51,093 nt of DNA, taken from Clostridia bacterium (GTDB taxonomy: Bacteria > Bacillota > Clostridia > Oscillospirales > CAG-272). Numbering within the stretch: the stretch's first letter is position 1; the number at the start of each line of letters is the position of its first letter. Under the pieces are notes generated by a model. That model was not told where the DNA came from. It ran no database searches and saw nothing but the letters and a program-made list of their open reading frames with translations. The stretch covers positions 1-51,093 of the forward strand of contig JAFTBN010000005.1 in assembly GCA_017455185.1 (NCBI GenBank), given 5' to 3'. Position numbers and translations under genes: made by a program. Positions 8,025 to 17,024 of the stretch are shown here, piece after piece.

Positions 8025-8522
8025 ATGCAGAACGAAGAAGAACGCGACGGGACGCAGGACGAACCGAAGGCCCCGCAAAAAGCGAAAAAAGAAAAAAAGA
8101 CGCTCCGGCAACGGTATTTCGATTTTGCCCGCAGCTGGTTTCCCGCCGAGGACACCGAAGTCCGGGCGGTCGGAGCGAAAGCGTTTCCAACCCGGTATTT
8201 TGTCGCCGTTCTGATTCTGACGCTGACCCTTTTGCTGGTCGTGGGAAGTTCGGTGCTGGTCGCGCAGACCAAGAGCCTGGTGGAAAAGCAGCGCAACGAA
8301 ATCGAGCGCCTCGCCTACGAACGGGAGATGCTGGAGAACAAGCTCAAGGTCAAGAACGATCTGCTCCGGTTTGAGAAGATCGCGCGCAACGAGCTGGGTA
8401 TGGTTTCGGACGCTTACATCACACAGCATTACGTATCGCTTTACGGCGAGGAAGGAATAGAGAATTACAAAGACACGGACGAACAGAGCGGACTTTCGGC
8501 TCTGGTGGATGTGTTCAAGTAA
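8025..8522 (+). CDS. ftsL: Septum-formation protein, FtsL/DivIC type
   Basis: The 165-residue product has an acidic and basic cytoplasmic tail of about 60 residues, one membrane segment (FVAVLILTLTLLLVVGSSVL, near residues 56-75), and then a coiled coil starting with VEKQRNEIERLAYEREMLEN. This is the bitopic layout of FtsL and DivIC, which form a trimer with FtsQ/DivIB and activate septal wall synthesis. Sequence is poorly conserved in this family, so position (between rsmH and the PBP gene, where ftsL lies in most genomes) is the main support for the symbol. The ATG at 8025 was chosen over 7989, which overlaps rsmH; GGCGGAAAG lies 8-10 bases before it. Confidence 0.85.
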   Translation: MQNEEERDGTQDEPKAPQKAKKEKKTLRQRYFDFARSWFPAEDTEVRAVGAKAFPTRYFVAVLILTLTLLLVVGSSVLVAQTKSLVEKQRNEIERLAYEREMLENKLKVKNDLLRFEKIARNELGMVSDAYITQHYVSLYGEEGIENYKDTDEQSGLSALVDVFK

Positions 8523-8537
8523 GGAAACGATGGGACG

Positions 8538-10832
8538 GTGAGCCGGATGCGAAAGACCGAAGAGAATAGAAGCAGCGCAATCCGGGCAGCCGTCATCGGC
8601 ACGGTCCTTCTGGCCCTGCTGATCGTCGTCATCGGCCGCATCTTCTATCTGCAGACCGTAAGGGAAAAGGATTATTCCATGCGGGCCGTCCGGGAAATGG
8701 TCGGCAAAGTGGAGGCGACTCCGCTCCGCGGGGACATCAAGGACTCAAACGGGCAGACCCTGGCGACGAACATCGTTACCTACCGGGTCTTCATCGCCCC
8801 GGCCAATATCTACACGGCGCAGACCTCCCTGCAGGACGGAGAGGAAAGCGCGGACATGGATTATCCCGCCCTGATCACCGATAAACTTTCGGAACTGCTG
8901 GAAGTGGATCCGGAATTCATCCGGGAGAATCTGACTTACACGCGGGCTCTGGACCGGACGATCGCCCGCAACGTCAGCGAGGACAAAGCGCTGGAAATCA
9001 AGGGGTTCATCGCCGAGTACGGACTGGAGCAGATGATCTATCTGGAAGCCCAGGCCACACGGTACTATCCGTACGGTTCGCTTGCCAGTCACGTCATCGG
9101 GTTCACGTCCGGGGCGACCGGCTCCGGGTTGTACGGGCTGGAATACCAATACAACCAGATGCTGACCGGAACCGCGGGACGTTACGTGAGCGCCTACGAC
9201 GCCAAGAGCAACGAGATGCCATACGCGTACGAAGTGTACGTGGAGGCCGAGGACGGATACGACCTGCATACCACCCTGAACACCTACGTGCAGAACGTGG
9301 TGGAGCGGGAACTGGAAAAGGCCTACCTCGAATCCGGCGGACAGAACCGGGGCTGTGCCATCGTCATGGACGTGAACACGGGCGGCATCCTGGCTCTGGC
9401 TGTTTACCCTTATTTTGATCTGAACCATCCGCGGGACCTGACCGGGCAGTACGAACAGCTTCTGGCCGAATCCGGTCTTGAGGAAGGATCCGAAGAATAC
9501 ATACAGAAAAAAGGCGAGCTTCAGCTTCTGATGTGGTCCAACAAGGCCATCACCGAGGGATATATCCCCGGTTCGACCTTCAAGGTCATCACCTCGGCGG
9601 TATCGCTCGAGGAAAAACTGTTCGACCTGAACTCCGAATTCTATTGCAAGGGATACCTGAACGTCAACGGCTCCACCATTCACTGTGCAGAAGTGAACGG
9701 ACAGGGGCACCTGACCTTCGGCGAAGCGATCCAGGTTTCGTGCAACCCGGCCCTGATGACCATCGGGCTCAAGATCGGAGTGGATAAATTTTACGAGTAC
9801 TTCCAGGCTTTCGGGTACCGTGACAAGACCGGCATTGACTTGCCGGGCGAGCAGTTCAGCGAAAGCTGGTTCTGGAGCGAGGATACGTTCAAGGGATCGG
9901 ACATCTATCTTGCGACCGCCTCGTTCGGGCAGAACTTCAATACAACCGCCATTCAGCAGATCACCGCCATCTCGGCCGTGGCCAACGGGGGAAAACTGGT
10001 CACACCGCACGTGGTGGAGAGCATAACGAACAAGGAAGGCAATACGGTATACGCGTTTGACGCGGACGCGGGCGTGCGCAGGCAGCTTCTCAGCGAGGAC
10101 GTCTGCTCCACCATTTCGGAGATTTTGCGTCAGGGCGTGGCCGGCAACGGAGGAGGCAAGAACACCTACGTGGCCGGGTACCGGGTGGCCGCCAAAACAG
10201 GGACATCCGAGAAAAGGGACAATCCCGGCTATTACGTCTGTTCCACGGTTGCGTACGCGCCGGCGGACGACCCGCAATACGCCATGATCCTGATCGTGGA
10301 CGAACCTACCAAGGGCGTCCTGTACGGAAGTTACGCCGCGGCTCCGTACATTGCCAACACCTTCAAGGACATTCTTCCTTATCTGGGTGTGAAAGCGGAA
10401 TACACAGAGGCCGAGCTGGACAAGATGTCCGTCAAGGTTCCGTCGGTGACGTATTGGAGCGTCAACCAGGCGGTTTCGCTGTGTGAGAAATACAATTACA
10501 AGATCGAAATCATCGGAGAGGGTGAAGTGGTCAAGGCGCAATTGCCGGTCGGAGGTTCGGAAATCGAATCCCTGGACAAGACGATCGTGCTTTACACGGA
10601 AACATCTGAGCCGACGAAGAATATCATGGTTCCGAGCCTGACGGGTATGACGGCCAGCGCCGCATACAATATGATGCACAACATGGGGCTGAACGTCAGA
10701 ATCGAGGGGTCGAGCAACTACCTGACGGGAACGGAAGCCATAGTGGTTTCGCAGAGTCCGGTATACGGCACAATGCTTGCGAGGGGCGACGTTGTGACGC
10801 TTACATTCCGGTACAGCGAACAAAGTGATTAA
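8538..10832 (+). CDS. Class B penicillin-binding protein with two PASTA domains (FtsI/SpoVD family)
   Basis: A membrane-anchored transpeptidase that cross-links septal or spore peptidoglycan with an FtsW/SpoVE partner. Order: short cytoplasmic tail, membrane helix near residues 15-35, PBP dimer domain with PLRGDIKDSNGQTLA, transpeptidase domain, then two C-terminal PASTA domains at about 630-690 and 695-760. The three active-site motifs are complete: SxxK at Ser346-Lys349 (GSTFK), SxN at Ser401-Asn403, and KTG at 553-555. PASTA domains point to the PBP2x/SpoVD branch; whether it serves vegetative division or sporulation cannot be told. The start is GTG 8538 or ATG 8547. The 3' end overlaps an open stretch upstream of murF. 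Confidence 0.93.
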   Translation: MSRMRKTEENRSSAIRAAVIGTVLLALLIVVIGRIFYLQTVREKDYSMRAVREMVGKVEATPLRGDIKDSNGQTLATNIVTYRVFIAPANIYTAQTSLQDGEESADMDYPALITDKLSELLEVDPEFIRENLTYTRALDRTIARNVSEDKALEIKGFIAEYGLEQMIYLEAQATRYYPYGSLASHVIGFTSGATGSGLYGLEYQYNQMLTGTAGRYVSAYDAKSNEMPYAYEVYVEAEDGYDLHTTLNTYVQNVVERELEKAYLESGGQNRGCAIVMDVNTGGILALAVYPYFDLNHPRDLTGQYEQLLAESGLEEGSEEYIQKKGELQLLMWSNKAITEGYIPGSTFKVITSAVSLEEKLFDLNSEFYCKGYLNVNGSTIHCAEVNGQGHLTFGEAIQVSCNPALMTIGLKIGVDKFYEYFQAFGYRDKTGIDLPGEQFSESWFWSEDTFKGSDIYLATASFGQNFNTTAIQQITAISAVANGGKLVTPHVVESITNKEGNTVYAFDADAGVRRQLLSEDVCSTISEILRQGVAGNGGGKNTYVAGYRVAAKTGTSEKRDNPGYYVCSTVAYAPADDPQYAMILIVDEPTKGVLYGSYAAAPYIANTFKDILPYLGVKAEYTEAELDKMSVKVPSVTYWSVNQAVSLCEKYNYKIEIIGEGEVVKAQLPVGGSEIESLDKTIVLYTETSEPTKNIMVPSLTGMTASAAYNMMHNMGLNVRIEGSSNYLTGTEAIVVSQSPVYGTMLARGDVVTLTFRYSEQSD

Positions 10833-10935
10833 AAAATCAGCGATTAAAAAAATCAAGGAACAGACAGCGAAGGGACGTGCATGGGAATGCCGGGGGGCAA
10901 TTTCGGCGCGGCTGTCTGTAGGGATGGGGCAAAAA

Positions 10936-12360
10936 ATGAATGTCACGGTCGGAACCAGTCAATTGAATCTGGCAGCAGTGGCGGAACTGTGCGGGGGTGT
11001 CCTCGTCGGTCCGAATCAGCCGCTGACCGGCCTGTCCACGGACTCGCGGAGTGTGTTCAAGGACGCGATGTTCCTGGCGATACGCGGGGAACGCGCAGAC
11101 GGGCATGCCTTCATCCGGAAGGCCATGGAAAACGGATGCTCATCGGTCCTTTGCGAAAGACTTCCGCAGGACTTTGAGGGCAGTGCCGTCGTGGTTCCGA
11201 ACACAGTCAAGGCGCTCGGAATCCTGGCCTCCTTCGTCCACGCCTCGAAAAAGAGAAAAACGGTCGCCGTCACGGGAAGCGTCGGCAAGACGACCACCAA
11301 GGACTGCATCTGCGCGGTGCTCGAAAAGAGTTATGCGACCGAGAAGACGCAGGAAAATCACAACAGCAACATCGGTATGCCGATGGATCTGCTGGCCATG
11401 CGGGATCTGACGCAGGCCGCGGTTCTGGAAATGGGCATGAACGCGCTCGGGGAAATCGAGGAGATGTCCGACATGGTTCATCCGGATGTGGCTGTCATCA
11501 CCAACATCGGAAGTTCCCACGTGGGCCTTCTGGGCTCAAGGGAAAACATATGCAAGGCAAAGCTGGAGATTGTGCACGGGATGTCGGGGGGCACTCTGTT
11601 ACTCAACGGCGATGAGCCATTGCTTTCCGCCTATCGGAATTCCGACCTGCAGGTCATGCGGGTCGGGATCCGGGGCAACAACCTGGATTACCGCGCGGTC
11701 AACCTGCGCTACGAAGCGGACCGGACCACGATGGACCTGTATACGCCTCACGGAATCGTCCGCGATCTGACGGTGGACGTGCTGGGAGACGCGGGTGTCT
11801 GGGCGATGATGAATGCCTTTGCGGTCGGAGACCTTCTGGGCGTAAAGGAAAACAAAATACGCGAAGGACTGAAAAACCGGGCCAAGGCTCCGCTGCGGCA
11901 GGACGTGCATTCCTTTGCGGACCTGCTGATCATGGAGGACTGCTACAACGCAAGTCCGGAATCCATGAAAGGCGCGGTGGATATACTGAACATTCTGCGG
12001 AACACCCGTTCCGCCGGAAGAAAGGTCGCGGTTCTGGGCGACATGTACGAGCTGGGAGATATGGCTCCGGTTCTGCATCGCGAGGTAGGCCGTTACCTGT
12101 GCAAAAAAGTGGACGAACTGTACACCATCGGGTCGCTTGGCGCGGAAATCGCGCGGGGCGCGATGGAAGCGGGATTCGACCGGTCTCACATTCACGTCAA
12201 TCCGGACGTGAAGGACAACGAGGCGACCGGACGGGCCGTCGTACAGGGGCTGACGCGCAACGACGTGGTCCTGTTCAAGGCCAGCCGGGGCGTGAACGCC
12301 GAAGAAATCGTTAAGTATGTGGAAAATCACTATAGGACAGAATATTCATGGATCAGTTGA
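10936..12360 (+). CDS. murF: UDP-N-acetylmuramoyl-tripeptide:D-Ala-D-Ala ligase MurF
   Basis: MurF adds D-Ala-D-Ala to the UDP-MurNAc tripeptide with ATP, the last cytosolic step of precursor assembly. The 474-residue product has the N-terminal uridine-binding domain (STDSRSVFKDAMFLAIRGER), the ATP loop TGSVGKTTTKD, the ENHNSNIGMP motif that is specific to MurF, and the Mur C-terminal domain (VLGDMYELGD). The frame is open from 10825, but residues encoded before 10936 look non-coding and overlap the PBP gene; ATG 10936 follows GGGATGGGGC and begins a normal MurF N-terminus. ATG 10924 is a possible alternative. The gene overlaps mraY by 13 bases, suggesting coupled translation. Confidence 0.96.
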   Translation: MNVTVGTSQLNLAAVAELCGGVLVGPNQPLTGLSTDSRSVFKDAMFLAIRGERADGHAFIRKAMENGCSSVLCERLPQDFEGSAVVVPNTVKALGILASFVHASKKRKTVAVTGSVGKTTTKDCICAVLEKSYATEKTQENHNSNIGMPMDLLAMRDLTQAAVLEMGMNALGEIEEMSDMVHPDVAVITNIGSSHVGLLGSRENICKAKLEIVHGMSGGTLLLNGDEPLLSAYRNSDLQVMRVGIRGNNLDYRAVNLRYEADRTTMDLYTPHGIVRDLTVDVLGDAGVWAMMNAFAVGDLLGVKENKIREGLKNRAKAPLRQDVHSFADLLIMEDCYNASPESMKGAVDILNILRNTRSAGRKVAVLGDMYELGDMAPVLHREVGRYLCKKVDELYTIGSLGAEIARGAMEAGFDRSHIHVNPDVKDNEATGRAVVQGLTRNDVVLFKASRGVNAEEIVKYVENHYRTEYSWIS

Positions 12361-13412
12361 TTGAAAGAGTTCCGCTGCGGCTCATTGTGTTTGGATTTGT
12401 TCTCCTTTTCACACTCTGGCTCGGAAAGAAACTTCTCCCTGCCTTGTATAAATTCAAATGCGATCAGCCGATCAGCGGCTATCTGGAAGAACACAAAGCG
12501 AAAGCCGGTACGCCGACGATGGGCGGCTTGTTCTTCGCCATTCCGACATTGGTCGCCGTCCTCCTTGTGACGCTGACGGTTCTGAAAACGGATGCCCCCG
12601 TTCAGACGGTCACGTCCCTTGCGGGAATTCTTTTCCTGTCTTTGGCCAATGCGGGAATTGGTCTGTGGGATGATGTCCTGAAAATACAAAAGCGAAAAGC
12701 AGCAATAGCAAGGGGGGAAACCGAAATCCACAACGAGGGATTGAAAGTCATCCCGAAACTTTTGCTCCAATTCGCAGCCTCAACCCTGACGGTCGCCTTC
12801 CTGGCTCTGACGGGCAGCATCCAGACCGTGATGCATGTTCCGTTCACTTCCGGCGTCGTCGACCTCGGGTTCTGGTATTATGTGATCTCCGTGATTCTGA
12901 TTGTCGGGTTTGTCAACGCGGTAAACCTGACCGACGGAATCGACGGACTGGCCTCTGTGATGGGGCTTGTGTGCATGGCCTTTCTGTTCTTTGTGGGACA
13001 GAAGGCCGGACAGCTGGGCCTGGAATGCTCCGGACTGGCTCTTGGAGCCGGCCTTACGGGATTCCTCGCCTACAACTGGCATCCCGCCAAGGTGTTCATG
13101 GGGGATACGGGTTCGCTGTTTATCGGCGCCGTACTGGGCGGCGCAGCCGTTTTGAGCGGCTTCCTGATTGAATTCTTGATGCTCGGCCTTCTTTTCTGGC
13201 TGGATATGGGAACGTCGGTGCTGCAGGTGGCGGTTTACAAACTGACCAAAAAGCAGTTGCCGGACGGAACATATGAGGGAAAACGTCTGTTCAAAAAGGC
13301 GCCGGTTCATCACCTGCTGCAGGAAATCGGCTGGTCGGAAGAGACGGTGGTGCTGGTGTTCGCCCTGGGAACCTTTTTGCTGGGGCTTGCCGCATATTTC
13401 GGAATCGGATAA
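12348..13412 (+). CDS. mraY: Phospho-N-acetylmuramoyl-pentapeptide transferase MraY
   Basis: MraY moves phospho-MurNAc-pentapeptide from UDP to undecaprenyl phosphate, forming lipid I at the inner face of the membrane. The 354-residue product has about ten membrane segments and the family motifs: KAGTPTMGGL near residue 51, the aspartate pair in GLWDDVLK, NLTDGIDGLAS, and FMGDTGSL. These include the Mg-binding aspartates. The start overlaps murF by 13 bases. In many genomes murD follows mraY; here ftsW follows after 15 bases, so murD is missing from the cluster. Confidence 0.97.
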   Translation: MDQLIERVPLRLIVFGFVLLFTLWLGKKLLPALYKFKCDQPISGYLEEHKAKAGTPTMGGLFFAIPTLVAVLLVTLTVLKTDAPVQTVTSLAGILFLSLANAGIGLWDDVLKIQKRKAAIARGETEIHNEGLKVIPKLLLQFAASTLTVAFLALTGSIQTVMHVPFTSGVVDLGFWYYVISVILIVGFVNAVNLTDGIDGLASVMGLVCMAFLFFVGQKAGQLGLECSGLALGAGLTGFLAYNWHPAKVFMGDTGSLFIGAVLGGAAVLSGFLIEFLMLGLLFWLDMGTSVLQVAVYKLTKKQLPDGTYEGKRLFKKAPVHHLLQEIGWSEETVVLVFALGTFLLGLAAYFGIG

Positions 13413-13427
13413 AGGAACGGTACGGGG

Positions 13428-14687
13428 ATGGATACGGAGAAGCAGAAAAAAGAAAAAAAGACGCCCCGTATCATCGCCTGGCTGAAAGTGTACAATCCCG
13501 AATCGCGTCAGAGCGGTTCGCTTGAGTGCGGGAGCGTAGATTATCCGTATCTGCTGCTGGTTCTGGCCCTTCTGGCCTTCGGGCTTGTGATGGTCTACAG
13601 CTCCAGTTCCATCTATTCCATTCAGAGACACGGGCCCGCGTCTACTTATTTTCTCCGCAGCCACCTGATTTATCTGGTTGCCGGATTGATTCTGACTTTT
13701 CCGTTTGTTTTTTATGCACAGCCCTGGTTCTGGAAACTGTTTACCGTCATCCTGTTTGTCGTGACTGTCCTGCTTCTTATGGCCGTTCTGGTCATCGGGC
13801 AGAGTTTCGGCGGCGCGAAGCGCTGGCTGAATCTGGGGATTGTCACCATACAGCCCTCCGAACTGGCCAAAACGGCCGTGGTTCTGGTGCTGTCGCTGTA
13901 TATGAGTCATTACGCGGGCAAAATTGCCAAAGGCAACAACTGGAAAACCCGCTTCCGTTACGGAGTTCTGATGCCGGGAATCCTGCTCGGCGTCATCCTG
14001 GGTCTGATTGTGCTGGAAAAGCATCTGTCCGGCCTGATTATCATCGGAATCATCGGCGTGGTCGTCATGCTGCTGGGCGGCAGCGACTGGCGCTGGATAC
14101 TGGGAGCGGCTTTGCTTCTGGCTGCCGGTGCGATTCTGGTCCTGAGCGTTTCGGAGTATGCGCAGGTGCGCGTGGATACCTGGATTCATCTGGACCAGGC
14201 GGATCCGCTGGGAAAGGCCTGGCAATCGCTCCAGGGGCTGTACGCCATCTCGTCCGGAGGACTGAGAGGCACAGGGCTCGGCGCAAGCCAGCTCAAGTTC
14301 GGGTACGTATCCCAGCCCCAGAACGACTTTATTTTTACGATCATCTGCGAAGAACTCGGCTTCTTTGGAGCCGCAGCGGTGCTGCTGCTGTTTGCGGCGC
14401 TGGTATGGAGAGGCTTTGTCATCGCCCGGCACGCACCCGACCGGTTCACATCGATGGTGGCCTACGGTCTTTCCATCAAGGTGGCGGTTCAGGTTTTGCT
14501 CAACGTGGCCGTGGTAACCAATCTGATTCCGAATACGGGTATTTCGCTTCCGTTCTTCAGTTCGGGAGGAACCGCCCTGATCATGCAGATTTTTGAGGCG
14601 GGCATCCTGCTCTCCATCTCCCGCTACCGGCGGGTAGAGGAAAAGGAGGAGGAAGAGCCCGAAACCGTACAGGCGCCCGGCGTCTGA
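13428..14687 (+). CDS. ftsW: Lipid II polymerase, FtsW/SpoVE type (SEDS family)
   Basis: SEDS proteins polymerise lipid II into glycan strands together with a class B PBP, here encoded four genes upstream. The 419-residue product has a 40-residue cytoplasmic head rich in Lys and Glu and about ten membrane helices. Family motifs are VMVYSSSSIYS, GAKRWLNLGIVTIQPSELAK, and NTGISLPFFSSGGTALI near the C-terminus. The charged tail EEKEEEEPE is ordinary for the family. It sits between mraY and murG, the usual FtsW or SpoVE position. Whether it is the division or the sporulation paralogue cannot be decided from this window. Confidence 0.94.
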   Translation: MDTEKQKKEKKTPRIIAWLKVYNPESRQSGSLECGSVDYPYLLLVLALLAFGLVMVYSSSSIYSIQRHGPASTYFLRSHLIYLVAGLILTFPFVFYAQPWFWKLFTVILFVVTVLLLMAVLVIGQSFGGAKRWLNLGIVTIQPSELAKTAVVLVLSLYMSHYAGKIAKGNNWKTRFRYGVLMPGILLGVILGLIVLEKHLSGLIIIGIIGVVVMLLGGSDWRWILGAALLLAAGAILVLSVSEYAQVRVDTWIHLDQADPLGKAWQSLQGLYAISSGGLRGTGLGASQLKFGYVSQPQNDFIFTIICEELGFFGAAAVLLLFAALVWRGFVIARHAPDRFTSMVAYGLSIKVAVQVLLNVAVVTNLIPNTGISLPFFSSGGTALIMQIFEAGILLSISRYRRVEEKEEEEPETVQAPGV

Positions 14688-14722
14688 CCGACTGTTTTAC
14701 TTTTTCAGAAAGGAGGCCCCGC

Positions 14723-15868
14723 ATGAAAGTGCTGATGAGCTGCGGCGGTACCGGCGGACACATTTATCCCGGCATCGCGATTGCGCAGACCATTGCCGAA
14801 GCGTATCCCGACGCCGAATTGGTTTTCGTCGGAGCAACGGACGGGCAGGAAAAAATCATCGTGCCCAAGGAAGGGTATGAACTTCACCTGCTTCACGTGG
14901 AAGGCCTCAGAAAACCGAAACTGTCTCCTGTCAATCTCCGGATCGGCATTCTGGCCCTGACTGCGTTGCATAAGGCGAAGGAACTGATCCGGGAACTGAA
15001 ACCGGACCTGGTCATCGGAACGGGAGGTTACGCCTGCTGGCCCTCGGTCAAAGCCGCCTCGGAATTGGGAATCCCGACGGCTTTGCACGAATCCAACGCG
15101 GCTCCGGGAAAAGCCGTGAAAAAACTGCAGGGCAGCGTGAATTGCATTTTTACCAATTTCGAACAGACCGCCGCGTATCTGCCGCGGGCCCGACGCATCG
15201 TCCGGGTGGGAAACCCGACTCGTTCCGGCTTCCGGCTTCTGGATTACGAGAACGTGCGCAGGACGCTCGGAATCGGTTCGGAGAAAAAACTGATCCTGTC
15301 GGTCGGGGGCTCCGGCGGCGCGGAACATTTCAACGCAGCCATGCTGGAGCTGATGAGCGAATACGACCGGAATGAGGAGAATCTGATTCATGTACACGCG
15401 GCGGGCAACCGTCCCGGATTGTACGAGACCATGACAGAGCAGGCTGCCAAAGCCGGCCTTGAGGGTCTGGAACGCATTCGCATTGAGAAATTCATTTACA
15501 ATATGCCGGAATATATGGCGGCGGCGGATCTCATCATCTGCCGGGCCGGGGCTATGACCATATCAGAGCTGGCGCTGTTGGGAAAAGCGTGCATCCTGGT
15601 TCCGTCGCCCTACGTGGCCAACAATCACCAATATGCGAACGCCGAAGTGCTCTTCAGGGCGGGCGCGGCCGGCATGATATTCGAGCCGAAGGAAGAAAAC
15701 CTGAAAGGTTCCGCCTTCGTGCCGCAGGTCTGCGAGATTCTGGGGGATAAGAACCGGGCAGACCGGATGGGACAATTAATTAAACAGTTCGCGCTGCCTG
15801 ACGCGAACCACAGGATTGAAGCAGAGATCGCGCAATTACTTGGTTCGCGCGATGAAGCATCGGCTTAG
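14723..15868 (+). CDS. murG: Lipid II-forming GlcNAc transferase MurG
   Basis: MurG adds GlcNAc from UDP-GlcNAc to lipid I at the inner membrane face, giving lipid II. The 381-residue product starts MKVLMSCGGTGGHIYPG, the glycine-rich loop typical of MurG, and has the UDP-GlcNAc site around ICRAGAMTISELALLGK followed by YVANNHQYANAE. The family length is 350-380. AGAAAGGAGG lies 7-8 bases upstream of the ATG. The stop is TAG, showing that UAG is an ordinary stop in this genome, which matters for the amber codon at 21026. Confidence 0.97.
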   Translation: MKVLMSCGGTGGHIYPGIAIAQTIAEAYPDAELVFVGATDGQEKIIVPKEGYELHLLHVEGLRKPKLSPVNLRIGILALTALHKAKELIRELKPDLVIGTGGYACWPSVKAASELGIPTALHESNAAPGKAVKKLQGSVNCIFTNFEQTAAYLPRARRIVRVGNPTRSGFRLLDYENVRRTLGIGSEKKLILSVGGSGGAEHFNAAMLELMSEYDRNEENLIHVHAAGNRPGLYETMTEQAAKAGLEGLERIRIEKFIYNMPEYMAAADLIICRAGAMTISELALLGKACILVPSPYVANNHQYANAEVLFRAGAAGMIFEPKEENLKGSAFVPQVCEILGDKNRADRMGQLIKQFALPDANHRIEAEIAQLLGSRDEASA

Positions 15869-15894
15869 GCGGCATGTTAAGAGGGGAATTGAAA

Positions 15895-16716
15895 ATGGAA
15901 GAATTCAAACCGAATCAGGCCTTGTTTGGAGAAGTGGTCTCTAAAATCCGCCGTAAAATGAATAAAGTCCGTGTCGCCATCGTCCTGGCTGTCATTCTGT
16001 CCATGATGTTGTGCTTTCTGATGGTATTTGTATCCGCGTATCAGGCAGACGACCTGGTGGTGAAGGGGCTGGACCGCTATGAGGCTCAGGCCATTCTGGA
16101 CGCGGCCAAACTGTCCAACAAATCCGATCTGATTACCTTCGATCCCGCCAAGGCCGAGAAGAGAATCCTGGAATCCTGCCCGTACGTCCGTTCGGTGGAA
16201 GTGGTTTGCGACTACCCCAACGGAGTCAACATCAAAGTCAACGAGGAAGTCAACATTTTCGTCGCGCAGGCGAACAACGGGTCCTATGTGGTTCTCTCGG
16301 ACGAATTGCGCGTGCTGGAAGTGACGGACGACAAGGAATACATCGACGCGCAGAACTTTATGAAGTTGTCCATTCCCGGAGTGGAAGAACCCGAGGTCGG
16401 CAAAAAACTGAGCGCGAAAGATGGCCGGGATCTGTCCTATGCCGTGACCTTTCTGCAGACCATGCTGAAGTCCGATATCGGAAGCGAAATCAGCGGTGCG
16501 GATGTGTCCGAGAAGTTCAACCTGAGCATTCAGTGCGGCTCGCATGTGCTGTATTTCGGAAGTGCCGGCAACCTGGATACCAAATTGCAGGTCGCTTACA
16601 AAATGATGGAAGACGGAGTCTTCTCCCGCTATTCTTCCGCTTTGTGCAACATCAGCAATCCGGACGGGGCAACCGTCAGGGAGAATACAGCCGCTGTGAG
16701 CACGATCAATCCGTAA
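15895..16716 (+). CDS. ftsQ: Cell-division protein FtsQ/DivIB
   Basis: The 273-residue product has a cytoplasmic head (about 25 residues), one membrane helix (VRVAIVLAVILSMMLCFLMV, residues 25-44), then a POTRA domain (about 52-122) beginning DDLVVKGLDRYEAQAI and containing SCPYVRSVEVVCDYPNGVNI, and a beta domain. This is the FtsQ/DivIB layout; the protein bridges FtsL and the other divisome members on the outer side of the membrane. ATG 15895 is preferred over 15874 because AGAGGGGAATTG precedes it. It is the last gene of the operon before the terminator at 16739. ftsA, usual between ftsQ and ftsZ in many bacteria, is absent. Confidence 0.88.
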   Translation: MEEFKPNQALFGEVVSKIRRKMNKVRVAIVLAVILSMMLCFLMVFVSAYQADDLVVKGLDRYEAQAILDAAKLSNKSDLITFDPAKAEKRILESCPYVRSVEVVCDYPNGVNIKVNEEVNIFVAQANNGSYVVLSDELRVLEVTDDKEYIDAQNFMKLSIPGVEEPEVGKKLSAKDGRDLSYAVTFLQTMLKSDIGSEISGADVSEKFNLSIQCGSHVLYFGSAGNLDTKLQVAYKMMEDGVFSRYSSALCNISNPDGATVRENTAAVSTINP

Positions 16717-16738
16717 GCAAAGGCCAGATACAAAGCAG

Positions 16739-16778
16739 AAAAGGGAGCGGGACGCCATGACAGGACCCGCTCCCTTTT
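16739..16778 (+). terminator. Strong intrinsic terminator after the dcw operon
   Basis: AAAAGGGAGCGGG (16739-16751) and CCCGCTCCCTTTT (16766-16778) form a perfect 13-bp stem with a 14-base loop. It separates ftsQ from ftsZ, so ftsZ depends on its own promoter. Confidence 0.9.
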
Positions 16779-16889
16779 GGCTTCCTTCATGGCGGGGTAG
16801 AGAAAGAAGAAAAACACATTTTGTTGTGCATATCAGGGAAAATCACCACAAAATGACAGGGTTTTGAAGAAAAAATGCGAAAAACCCTC

Positions 16890-16918
16890 TTGACAAAAAC
16901 CTGTTTCTATATTATGAT
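16890..16918 (+). promoter_or_regulatory. Promoter of ftsZ
   Basis: TTGACA (16890-16895), 17-base spacer, TATGAT (16913-16918). The predicted leader is about 100 bases long, longer than needed for initiation; no recognisable regulatory element was seen in it. Confidence 0.88.
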
Positions 16919-17024
16919 ATAGATATGATTCGGATTCTTGCGCTTTTTCGCGACGGGGCGGTGGCCTGACACCGAAAACCGGGACGGAAAGCGGCGGTGT
17001 ATTTTGAGACTGGAGGAGCAAAAG

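Noticed and set aside
8745..10946. Long minus-strand open frame of 733 codons opposite the PBP gene
   Set aside because: A shadow caused by codon bias in G+C-rich DNA; the plus-strand PBP has all its active-site motifs.
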